From contig JAZLJI010000104.1 in assembly GCA_045617825.1 (NCBI GenBank), positions 1 to 14,372 of the forward strand: 14,372 nt of DNA. The letters are read 5' to 3'. The position numbers and the translations under genes were made by a program. Position 1 is the stretch's first letter. Each line of letters opens with the position of its first letter. This document shows positions 1 through 6,707 of the stretch, in pieces. The notes under the pieces are model-generated. The model was not told the DNA's origin, searched no databases, and was given only the letters and a program-made list of their open reading frames with translations. The DNA comes from UBA6987 sp045617825 (GTDB lineage Bacteria; Bacillota; Clostridia; Lachnospirales; Lachnospiraceae).

Positions 1-128
1 TGTTGTCTTCCTAAGCCCGCTTGGCCTCCGACTTCGCCGCGTTTCCCGGGGTTCCTTATGCCAGGCGGCAGCTGAACGGCAGATGCCGGAGCCGACGCAA
101 AGCCCTTCCCGTATTTCGGAATCGCCGG
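1..128. other. Non-coding left edge
   Basis: No convincing gene or start codon with a ribosome binding site was found on either strand in these bases. They lie downstream of the guanine deaminase stop. No hairpin with a T-tract is visible, so the deaminase transcript may run on past the window edge. Long open frames here are consistent with chance opening in GC-rich DNA. Confidence 0.5.
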
Positions 129-1412
129 TCATGTGCCGAAGACCCTGCTCCCGTCCACGTATTTGGCCACGATCCCAACGCTGTCGAGACCCAGATAAGC
201 TGCCCTCTCCATGCGCTCACAGACGCTCTGCTCGATCGGCGTGCGGGCGGAGGCGTCATCCAGCACCACCGCGTCAAAGGCATAGCCCGGTCGGAAGCTG
301 CCCACCTTGCCGAAGAAGGCACCGCCGCCCTCGGTGGCCAGGAACATCGCCTCGGCAAAGGTCAGAGGCTTGTAAGCGTCATTGACGGTGCGCCAGTACA
401 TTTTGGAGGCCATGACGGCATCCGTGACGGCGCGGAACAGGGATTCCGTATGGCCGCCGGCCACGTCGCTGCCCAGCCCCACGCGGATACCCAGCTCCAG
501 ATATCTGCGGATCGGCGCGATGCCGGAGGAGAGATTGATGTTCGAGGTGGGGCAGTGCGCCACGAAGACCCCGCGCTTCCGGATCAGATCGATCTCCTCC
601 TCGGAGGAATAAATGCAATGGGCCATCACGGTTTTCACCTCTCCGCCGAAGAGCCCCCAGCGGTCGTAGGCATCGCCGTAGAAATAGGCATCGGGGCAGA
701 GCTCCTTCACCCAGGCGACCTCTCCGGGATTTTCGGACAAATGGGACTGCAGCGGAAGCCCGTAGGCCCGCTGGATCTCCCGCAGCTCCTGCATCAGCTC
801 ATCGGAGCAGGAGGGGATGAAGCGCGGCGTCAGGATGGGGAAGGTCCGCTTGAATTTGCCGAGGGAATCGTTGATCCAGCCGAAGGTGTTGAAGGCGGAA
901 TCCAGAAAATCCCGCTCCTCCAGCGCGGGGATGCTTTCCCGGTCCATATTGACCTTTCCCACGCAGCTGATCAGCCCGCTGTCCTCCATCTTCCGCATCA
1001 GGATCGCGGTCGCGGGCCGGTGCTTGGTGGCGAAAATGCAGGCACGGGAGGTCGCGCTGCGCTTCATGCAGTCGGCGAAGATCGTATACGCCCGGTCGGC
1101 GTAGGCGGTATCCTCGTATTTGGCCTCCTCGGGGAAGGTATAGCGGTTCAGCCAATCCAGCAGCTCCAGATCCATGGCGGTGCCGCGGAAGGAGAACTGC
1201 GGGGCATGGATGTGCAGATCGATCAGACCGGGAAAGATCAGCTTTCCGCTGTAGTCGTAAAGCGGGAGCCCGGCGCAGGCGGCAGGCAGCTCCTCAAAGG
1301 CACCTGCGCAGACCCCGTCCCGGCAGACCAGGTATCCGCCGGCGATGCCCTTAAGCGCCGTCGGCGACTCATTGAAACAAAGATCACCCTTCAGTACAAA
1401 GCTGTTTTGCAT
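129..1412 (-). CDS. guaD: Guanine deaminase
   Basis: This 427-residue amidohydrolase should hydrolyse guanine to xanthine and ammonia in the cytoplasm, feeding purine catabolism or salvage. The metal site is complete: LHIHAPQF near residues 66-73 gives the HxH pair H67/H69, QSHLSE gives H224, MAHC gives H265 and GSDVAGG gives D316. The Q72/F73 and R198/F199 pairs match positions that in the family contact the guanine ring, which favours guanine over other amidohydrolase substrates. Length is normal for the family. The ATG is preceded by GTGAGG with about 7 nt spacing. The gene stands alone, divergent from the two-component operon, with its own promoter about 95 bp upstream. No other purine gene is visible in the window. 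Enzyme identity is confident; physiological role is inferred. Confidence 0.93.
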   Translation of the reverse strand: MQNSFVLKGDLCFNESPTALKGIAGGYLVCRDGVCAGAFEELPAACAGLPLYDYSGKLIFPGLIDLHIHAPQFSFRGTAMDLELLDWLNRYTFPEEAKYEDTAYADRAYTIFADCMKRSATSRACIFATKHRPATAILMRKMEDSGLISCVGKVNMDRESIPALEERDFLDSAFNTFGWINDSLGKFKRTFPILTPRFIPSCSDELMQELREIQRAYGLPLQSHLSENPGEVAWVKELCPDAYFYGDAYDRWGLFGGEVKTVMAHCIYSSEEEIDLIRKRGVFVAHCPTSNINLSSGIAPIRRYLELGIRVGLGSDVAGGHTESLFRAVTDAVMASKMYWRTVNDAYKPLTFAEAMFLATEGGGAFFGKVGSFRPGYAFDAVVLDDASARTPIEQSVCERMERAAYLGLDSVGIVAKYVDGSRVFGT

Positions 1413-1502
1413 AGGTTTTCCTCACTGAGATCTCGGGCGGACCGATCCGGCTCTCCCGGGGAAGGGGCGCAGCTGCCGCGGCAGACCGCCCATACTAAGC
1501 TT

Positions 1503-1532
1503 ATAATAAGGACGAAGGCCTGCGGATGTCAA
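1503..1532 (-). promoter_or_regulatory. Sigma-A-like promoter of guanine deaminase
   Basis: On the minus strand a perfect TTGACA -35 box (1527-1532) is followed after 18 nt by TATTAT (1503-1508). Transcription would start near 1496, giving a leader of roughly 85 nt. The leader is GC-rich and can fold: GGGCGG at 1435-1440 pairs with CCGCCC at 1486-1491, enclosing the perfect palindrome CTGCCGCGGCAG at 1473-1484. It does not resemble a purine riboswitch. Confidence 0.7.
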
Positions 1533-1703
1533 CCCTGTTTCGCAAATGCGGCAAGGCAGGGCGCCTGCAGCACGCCATTTCCGGGGGAGCGCGGCGGCCA
1601 AAGCCCGCGTCGTTCCCCGGGGTCCCTTGCGTATAGCGGCGGAAAAACCGCGCCGCCCCGGCAAAGCTTACGAATTCTTAAGGAAAAAAGTCGCCGGGAT
1701 TCA

Positions 1704-1732
1704 TTGAATTCTCCGGAAAAATCGGGTACCAT
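1704..1732 (+). promoter_or_regulatory. Candidate promoter of the two-component/ABC operon
   Basis: TTGAAT (1704-1709), a 17-nt spacer and TACCAT (1727-1732) each match the sigma-A consensus at four of six positions. The predicted start near 1739 is about 30 nt before the response regulator ATG. The spacing is ideal but the boxes are weak, so an activator may be needed. The direct repeat GAATTC at 1672 and 1706 lies next to the -35 region and could be part of a regulator site, which is inference. Confidence 0.35.
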
Positions 1733-1769
1733 CAAGGCAGAAACGATGCTTCAGGAAGGGAAAATGCCG

Positions 1770-2435
1770 ATGAGGATACTGCTCGTAGAGGATGACGCCG
1801 CGCTGCGGGAGGCGCTGGCGGAGCTGCTGACCAGAGAGGGCTATGAGGCCGTGTCTGCGGCGGGAGCGCGGGAGGCGGCCGAAAAGCTGGATGACAGCAT
1901 CCGGCTGATCCTGCTGGACGTTTTCCTGCCGGACGGGGATGGGGTGGCCCTTTGCCGCAGCCTGCGGGAGGCGGGCGTGCGGCAGCCGATCATCTTTCTC
2001 ACGGCAAAGGACGAGGAATACGATATCGTGCGGGGCCTGGACGCGGGCGGCAACGACTACGTGACGAAGCCGTTCCGGCTGCAGGAGCTGCTTTCCCGCA
2101 TCCGGGCACAGCTGCGGACGGCGGCGGATCCCGGGAAGGAGAAGGGAAAGCTGCGGCGCGGCGGCATCCTGCTGGACACCGAACGGATGCAGGCGGTGAT
2201 GGACGGCGAGGTCCTGAACCTGACGCTGACGGAATATAAGATCCTGCAGAAGCTGATGGAGCACCGCGGGATCGTGACGCGGGCGGCCCTGCTGGAGGCC
2301 CTTTGGGACGCCGAGGCCCGCTACGTGGATGACAATACGCTTTCGGTGCACGTGAGCCGCCTGCGGGAGAAGATCGGCGCCGATAAATTCAAGACAGTAC
2401 GGGGGGTGGGATACCAGTGGTCGGATGGATCGTAA
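1770..2435 (+). CDS. OmpR/PhoB-family response regulator
   Basis: A 221-residue response regulator. The N-terminal receiver domain (about 1-117) shows the acidic pocket E7/D8/D9, phospho-acceptor D50 in LLDVFLPDGDG, T78 and K100 in VTKPF. The C-terminal winged-helix DNA-binding domain (about 125-218) carries LTLTEYKIL, the VHVSRLREKIG recognition helix region and the closing RGVGYQW. The ATG at 1770 is chosen because AGGAAGGG ends 9 nt upstream and MRILLVEDD is the usual family start. An ATG at 1764 is in frame but only 3 nt from that site. The coding frame stays open far upstream to base 21, but that part has no family match and runs antisense through guaD. Its end overlaps the kinase start by 19 bp. 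It probably controls the ABC transporter encoded downstream. Confidence 0.93.
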   Translation: MRILLVEDDAALREALAELLTREGYEAVSAAGAREAAEKLDDSIRLILLDVFLPDGDGVALCRSLREAGVRQPIIFLTAKDEEYDIVRGLDAGGNDYVTKPFRLQELLSRIRAQLRTAADPGKEKGKLRRGGILLDTERMQAVMDGEVLNLTLTEYKILQKLMEHRGIVTRAALLEALWDAEARYVDDNTLSVHVSRLREKIGADKFKTVRGVGYQWSDGS

Positions 2436-3304
2436 GCAGCCTGATAGGATGGACGGCAGCCGCCGTCCTTTTTGGACTGTACGGGAAGGACCGGAAGGAG
2501 CTTCGCAGGCTGCGCGACAGCGTGGCGGACTTCAACGCCGGCAAAGGCACACCGCCGGAGCTTCCCCTGCAGGAGAACGTCCTGGCGGAGCTGAGCAGCG
2601 AGATCCTGGAGCTGGAGGAGCGGCTGCTGCTGGCCCGGGACATGGCGCAGGAGGAGCGGCGCCTCGTCTGCGATATGACGGCGGACATTTCCCATCAGCT
2701 GAAGACCCCGCTGACGACGCTGCGCCTGTACACCGAAATGGACGAGGCTCCGCACCGGGACGCCTCACTGCAGCAGATCAGCCGGATGGAAGCCCTGATC
2801 TACGGGCTGCTGCGGCTGGAAAAGCTGAGCGCGGACGGCTACAGCTTCCGCTTTGCCGGGCTGGAGCTCGGAAGCCTGATCCGGGAGCAGTGGGACAGTC
2901 TTTCCCCGGTCTGGCCCGACCGGCAGCTTTCGCTCTCCGGCAGCGCCTCCCTGCGGGGCGATGAGAAGTGGCTGGGCGAGGCCTTCTCCAATCTTCTGAA
3001 AAATGCCTGCGAGCATACACAGCCCGGCGGGCATATCGCGGTGACGCTGGAGGAGAGCGAGGCGGCCGTCTTCGTCACGGTGGAGGACGACGGCGGAGGC
3101 GTGGACAGGCAGGAGCTGCCGCATTTGTTCAAGCGCTTCTACCGCGCGAAGCATCAGAGCACGGAGGGGGTAGGCATCGGACTGGCCATCGTGAAGGAGG
3201 TCATTTTCCGGCACCACGGCACCGTGAGCGCGGAAAACGGCCGGGAGGGCCTGCGGGTGACCGTGTCCTTCCCCAAGCTGACGGAGAACCTTGCGAAATC
3301 GTAA
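2417..3304 (+). CDS. Sensor histidine kinase with a single N-terminal membrane segment
   Basis: A 295-residue kinase starting at GTG, 6 nt after a G-rich stretch and overlapping the regulator gene by 19 bp. One hydrophobic helix (about residues 4-22) is followed directly by a charged coiled linker. The DHp domain carries the H-box ISHQLKTPL with phospho-acceptor H93. The ATPase domain carries the N-box NLLKNACEH (N196), G1 box DDGGGV (224-229), F box LFKRFYRA and G2 box GVGIGLAI (251-258). All catalytic boxes are intact. It is short for the class. There is no extracytoplasmic sensor loop, no PAS domain and no clear HAMP, so the signal probably arrives through the membrane or from a partner protein. 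It is the cognate kinase of the overlapping regulator. Function as a kinase is confident; the stimulus is unknown. Confidence 0.92.
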   Translation: MVGWIVSSLIGWTAAAVLFGLYGKDRKELRRLRDSVADFNAGKGTPPELPLQENVLAELSSEILELEERLLLARDMAQEERRLVCDMTADISHQLKTPLTTLRLYTEMDEAPHRDASLQQISRMEALIYGLLRLEKLSADGYSFRFAGLELGSLIREQWDSLSPVWPDRQLSLSGSASLRGDEKWLGEAFSNLLKNACEHTQPGGHIAVTLEESEAAVFVTVEDDGGGVDRQELPHLFKRFYRAKHQSTEGVGIGLAIVKEVIFRHHGTVSAENGREGLRVTVSFPKLTENLAKS

Positions 3305-3337
3305 GCCCCGGGAAAGAGGAACGCAAGAAGCCGCTGA

Positions 3338-3343
3338 TATACT
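3338..3343 (+). promoter_or_regulatory. Possible internal -10 box before the ABC genes
   Basis: TATACT matches the -10 consensus at five of six positions and lies in the 67-bp gap between kinase and ATPase, the only real gap in the operon. No acceptable -35 box lies 16-18 nt upstream. That pattern is common at promoters activated by OmpR-type regulators, so the upstream response regulator could act here. This is inference from position only. Confidence 0.25.
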
Positions 3344-3371
3344 ATGGGCTGACAAGGAGGAGCATTTTACT

Positions 3372-4055
3372 ATGGAAATCATGCATACGGAGCACATCAG
3401 CAAGATCTATGAGACGGGCGGGAGCCCGGTGACGGCCTTGGATGACGTCAGCCTTTCTCTTGCGGCGGGCAGCTTCACGGCGATCACCGGCCCCAGCGGC
3501 AGCGGAAAATCCACTCTGCTGCATCTCTTAAGCGGCCTTGATCGCCCTACCAAGGGGAAAGTTTTCTGCCGGGAGAACGATCTGTACGCCTACAAGGACA
3601 ATCAGCTGGCGGTCCTGCGCCGCCGGCGCTTCGGCTTTGTCTTTCAGAGCTATAACCTGGTCAGGGAGCTGACCGGCTACGAAAACATCGTGCTGCCGGT
3701 GATGCTGGACCGAAAGAAGCCGGATGAGGACTATCTTGACCGCATGATCGATCTGCTGGGGATCCGGGACCGCCTGGAGCATTTGCCGGCCGCCATGAGC
3801 GGTGGTCAGCAGCAGCGTTTTTCGATCGCCCGGGCGCTGGCGGGGAAGCCGGCGGTCCTTTTCGCCGATGAGCCCACCGGAAACCTGGACGGCCGATCCG
3901 GCCGGGAGGTGCTGACGCTTCTGCGTACGGTCAGCCGGGAGCTGGGCGTCACGCTGGTGCTGGTGACGCACGACCTGAGCGTGGCGGAGGCGGCCGACCG
4001 GATCCTGCGGCTGGAGGATGGGCGGATCGTCGGTGACAGCGGGGTGAAGGCATGA
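3372..4055 (+). CDS. ABC transporter ATP-binding protein, MacB/LolD/BceA type
   Basis: A 227-residue nucleotide-binding subunit that powers the permease encoded next. All motifs are present: Walker A GPSGSGKS (40-47), Q-loop FQSYNL (Q92), signature MSGGQQQR (142-149), Walker B AVLFADE with E167, D-loop NLDG, and H200 in VLVTHD. The order and spacing, including ADEPTGNLDG, are those of the exporter branch that pairs with FtsX-fold permeases. The ATG at 3372 follows AAGGAGG by 11 nt; the second in-frame ATG at 3381 is too far from it. It overlaps the permease by 4 bp (ATGA), implying coupled translation and a stoichiometric complex. Substrates of this branch include lipoproteins, antimicrobial peptides and macrolides; which applies here cannot be told. 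Confidence 0.94.
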   Translation: MEIMHTEHISKIYETGGSPVTALDDVSLSLAAGSFTAITGPSGSGKSTLLHLLSGLDRPTKGKVFCRENDLYAYKDNQLAVLRRRRFGFVFQSYNLVRELTGYENIVLPVMLDRKKPDEDYLDRMIDLLGIRDRLEHLPAAMSGGQQQRFSIARALAGKPAVLFADEPTGNLDGRSGREVLTLLRTVSRELGVTLVLVTHDLSVAEAADRILRLEDGRIVGDSGVKA

Positions 4056-6706
4056 AGCGCTTAAGCTACGGCCGCATGGCCGCCGCCCGCCTCTCGGCCG
4101 GCAAGAAGGCCTATATCGGGCTCGGCATCGGCGTTTTCCTGTCGGCCTTCCTGGCCATGACGGTTTTCCTGTCCGCCTACGGGGTGATCCTGGCGAAAAA
4201 TGAGCTGAAACGCAGTCGTGTCGGTCTGGTGGACGCAGTGGTCCTTGACAACCCGGATTGGAAGGATGCGGATATCCTGGCGGAGAAAGCCATGGATCAG
4301 CTGGGCCACGTATATACGGCGGCCACGGCAGCGGAGAGCGAGCTCTATTACGGCTGGGCGGATGAGACTGCGCTTGCTTTGCTGGATTACCGTGTGGAAG
4401 AGGGGCGTTTGCCGGAAAGGGCCGGAGAGCTCGCGGCGGAACGCGGGGCGCTGATCGCCCTGGAGCTGCCGCAGGAGCCCGGCAGCGGGATCACGCTGAC
4501 CTTGGAGCCGATCGACGGCATCCCGGAGGAGAAAAGCTTTACCCTGGTGGGAGTCCTCGGGGACCGGTCGCCCTGGCTGGAGCAGGAGTCGTCGCATATC
4601 GTTTACTCAGACGAGTCCGTGACGAAGTTTCCCGCCCTGCTCGGTGCTTCCTCCGGGGAAGCTTTTGCCACCGGGCGGCTGGCGGTCCAACGTCTGTTGA
4701 GCCTGAAAGACGGACTTAGCCAGCGGAAGCTTCAGAAGCTGTATAAAGGCCTGCCCATATCCAACCGTATCTTTGCCGCGGACTGGGAGGGCAGGATGCA
4801 GTTCCCTTTTGAAGCGCTGCTGATATCGAGCCTGGCCCGTGATAAAAATGCGCAGACGCTGCTGGCGCTGATCCTGCTGCTGGGGCTGTCGCTGCTGGTG
4901 AGCAGCGGAGTGGTCATTTCCGGCAGCATGGAAACGCTGCTGTCCTCCCGAAGGGAAGAGATCGGGATCCTGCGGGCTATCGGTGCCTCAAAACGGCAGA
5001 TCCGGCGGATCTTCGGGCTGGACGCGCTTCTTCTGGGCGTCCTTCTGCTGCCTCTTGCCATCCTGGCGGCCTGCGGCTTTACCGCTTCGCTGGCCTCCTG
5101 GGCGCCGGGGATCCTGCGCTTCGGCTTTTCCTTCTGGCTGATCCTGCCGGCCCTGGCGGTGAGCCTGATCAGTATCGCCATCGCCCAGTACCGCCCCTTA
5201 AAACGGGCAGGCCGGCTCATGCCGATGAGCGTGATCCGGGATACGCAGCTGCTGCGGCAGGCGAAAAAGATCAAGAGCAGCCCGAGCTTTCGCATTGACG
5301 GCCTGTTAGCGAAGCGCTGCCGGCAGCTCTATCCCCGGCGGGAGAAGAGCACGGCATTTTTCCTGCTGCTGATGACCTGCTGCTGCGGCCTGCTGCCGCT
5401 GGCCGCGCAGGTCAGCCTTCCGTCCCGGGAAACGGCGGCCTTTACCGTGGAGAAACAGTCCTATCTCCGGTCCTATGATGATTTCTTCTCTGATTATTCG
5501 GGACATGAGCTGAATCAGACCGATCTGCAGCAGATCCGCAGCCTTCCTCACGTCACAGGGGTGGAGCAGGATCATCTGGTGAATATGACCTTGCTGACAG
5601 AGGAGGAATGCCGCTATTTTGACGAGACGCAATTACGTTTCGGGCCAGGCCACCGGGCAAGGCCTGAGAGTCAGGCAGCGGTGCGGAAAATGCTGCAGAC
5701 TGATCTCACCCCGGTCCCTAATGTGTATTTGCTGGCATCGGACCGGGTCCTGGAGGAAATGATCAAGGCGCTCCCGGCAGGCACCGTCTCCCGTACCGCC
5801 ATCGATCAGGGCAGCTCCGTTCTGGTGCAGGCTCCGACCTGGTGGAGGAATGGCACCTCGAAAGGGTATTATGTAGCCGGAGAAGCCAGTGACCCGGGGG
5901 ATGTGATGATCAAGAAGAATGACTGCTTCTATCCGGGAACAGCGCTGGAGTTGGCCGTATGCTATATCGAACAGCCGATCCCGAGGATGCTGCATGAGGG
6001 GGTGGTCCTGGACAATCTGGATAAGACGGGATTCCGCCGTCTGTCCCTGGCGGCAGACGCCGTCCTGGAGGATCGGATGCTGTGGTCAAGCGGCGGAGAC
6101 GTGGTGATGGTGACCAGCGTGGAAGGTTTCCGGCAAATGGATCTGCCGAGGCTGGACGTGCTGTCGCTGCGGATCCATACGGAGGAGAAGCTGAGCCTGG
6201 AGGAGGAGCAGCTGCTGGAGCAGCGACTGAAATCGATTCTGCGCCGCTCGGACAGCTACCTGCTGACCAATTTGCGGGAGGAGGCCCGGCAGAAAATGAC
6301 TCGCACCCGGACCGTGCAGCTGCTCTTTGCCGCATTGGCGGCGGTCTTTTTCGCAGTCTCCGTGGGACTGGCGGTGTCCGGAACAGCCCGGAAGCTGCAA
6401 AGCGATATCCGCTCGATCGGGATGCTGCGGGCGGTCGGCGCGGAGGAGCGGGATCTGGTGCGCAGCTATCTCCGTCCGGTCCTGCGCGGCGCCGGCATTA
6501 CGCTGGCAGCGGCTGAGCTGCTGATCCCTCTGATTTGGTTTGGCTTGTGGGGTATCAGCGCTTTTGCGGGGAATGCGGCGCTGCTTTCTGCCCTGACGAT
6601 GGCTGTTTTCAGTGCCGCTTCGGTGCTTTGCTGTGCTCTGCTGATCCGGCGGGAGGTACGCCTGGTGACGAAAAAGAGCATTATTGAGAATATTCGGGAG
6701 CTGTAA
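4052..6706 (+). CDS. FtsX-fold ABC transporter permease, duplicated type
   Basis: An 884-residue membrane protein with about eight predicted spans: one at 20-47, three at 268-380, one at 433-453 and three at 752-865. This is two FtsX-type modules in tandem. Each module has the cytoplasmic loop that follows the second core span, REEIGILRAIGASKRQI (301-317) and SDIRSIGMLRAVGAEE (784-799), the usual coupling element to the ATPase. Two large extracytoplasmic domains lie at about 48-267 and 454-751. Such permeases work by mechanotransmission rather than as classic channels, moving lipids, lipoproteins or peptides, or activating envelope enzymes. The start ATG overlaps the ATPase stop. The DNA for the first half of the second outer domain (about 5450-6000) looks more AT-rich than its surroundings, suggesting faster change. 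The substrate is not known. Confidence 0.9.
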   Translation: MKRLSYGRMAAARLSAGKKAYIGLGIGVFLSAFLAMTVFLSAYGVILAKNELKRSRVGLVDAVVLDNPDWKDADILAEKAMDQLGHVYTAATAAESELYYGWADETALALLDYRVEEGRLPERAGELAAERGALIALELPQEPGSGITLTLEPIDGIPEEKSFTLVGVLGDRSPWLEQESSHIVYSDESVTKFPALLGASSGEAFATGRLAVQRLLSLKDGLSQRKLQKLYKGLPISNRIFAADWEGRMQFPFEALLISSLARDKNAQTLLALILLLGLSLLVSSGVVISGSMETLLSSRREEIGILRAIGASKRQIRRIFGLDALLLGVLLLPLAILAACGFTASLASWAPGILRFGFSFWLILPALAVSLISIAIAQYRPLKRAGRLMPMSVIRDTQLLRQAKKIKSSPSFRIDGLLAKRCRQLYPRREKSTAFFLLLMTCCCGLLPLAAQVSLPSRETAAFTVEKQSYLRSYDDFFSDYSGHELNQTDLQQIRSLPHVTGVEQDHLVNMTLLTEEECRYFDETQLRFGPGHRARPESQAAVRKMLQTDLTPVPNVYLLASDRVLEEMIKALPAGTVSRTAIDQGSSVLVQAPTWWRNGTSKGYYVAGEASDPGDVMIKKNDCFYPGTALELAVCYIEQPIPRMLHEGVVLDNLDKTGFRRLSLAADAVLEDRMLWSSGGDVVMVTSVEGFRQMDLPRLDVLSLRIHTEEKLSLEEEQLLEQRLKSILRRSDSYLLTNLREEARQKMTRTRTVQLLFAALAAVFFAVSVGLAVSGTARKLQSDIRSIGMLRAVGAEERDLVRSYLRPVLRGAGITLAAAELLIPLIWFGLWGISAFAGNAALLSALTMAVFSAASVLCCALLIRREVRLVTKKSIIENIREL

Positions 6707-6707
6707 G

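Larger units (their letters stand above)
1413..1769. other. Divergent intergenic region between guaD and the two-component operon
   Basis: This 357-bp gap has no supported gene. From left to right it holds the guaD leader and promoter (to 1532), then a GC-rich stretch with two imperfect hairpins. In the first, CCGGGG at 1581-1586 pairs with CCCCGG at 1615-1620. In the second, GCGGCGG at 1636-1642 pairs with CCG...CCGC at 1648-1656. Next come two GAATTC copies 34 bp apart (1672 and 1706) and a weak plus-strand promoter. The hairpins lack T-tracts and their role is unknown. Confidence 0.5.

Noticed and set aside
1413..1502. Purine riboswitch in front of guanine deaminase
   Set aside because: The conserved core and loop-loop kissing elements of purine riboswitches were not found; only GC-rich stems are present.
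1561..1660. Terminator or attenuator hairpins before the two-component operon
   Set aside because: The stems are imperfect and no T-tract follows on either strand; kept only as structural notes.
21..1769. Long plus-strand open frame in front of the response regulator
   Set aside because: It runs antisense to guaD, has no family resemblance and low-complexity composition. The regulator has a proper ribosome site and start at 1770. Open frames of this length are common opposite GC-rich genes.
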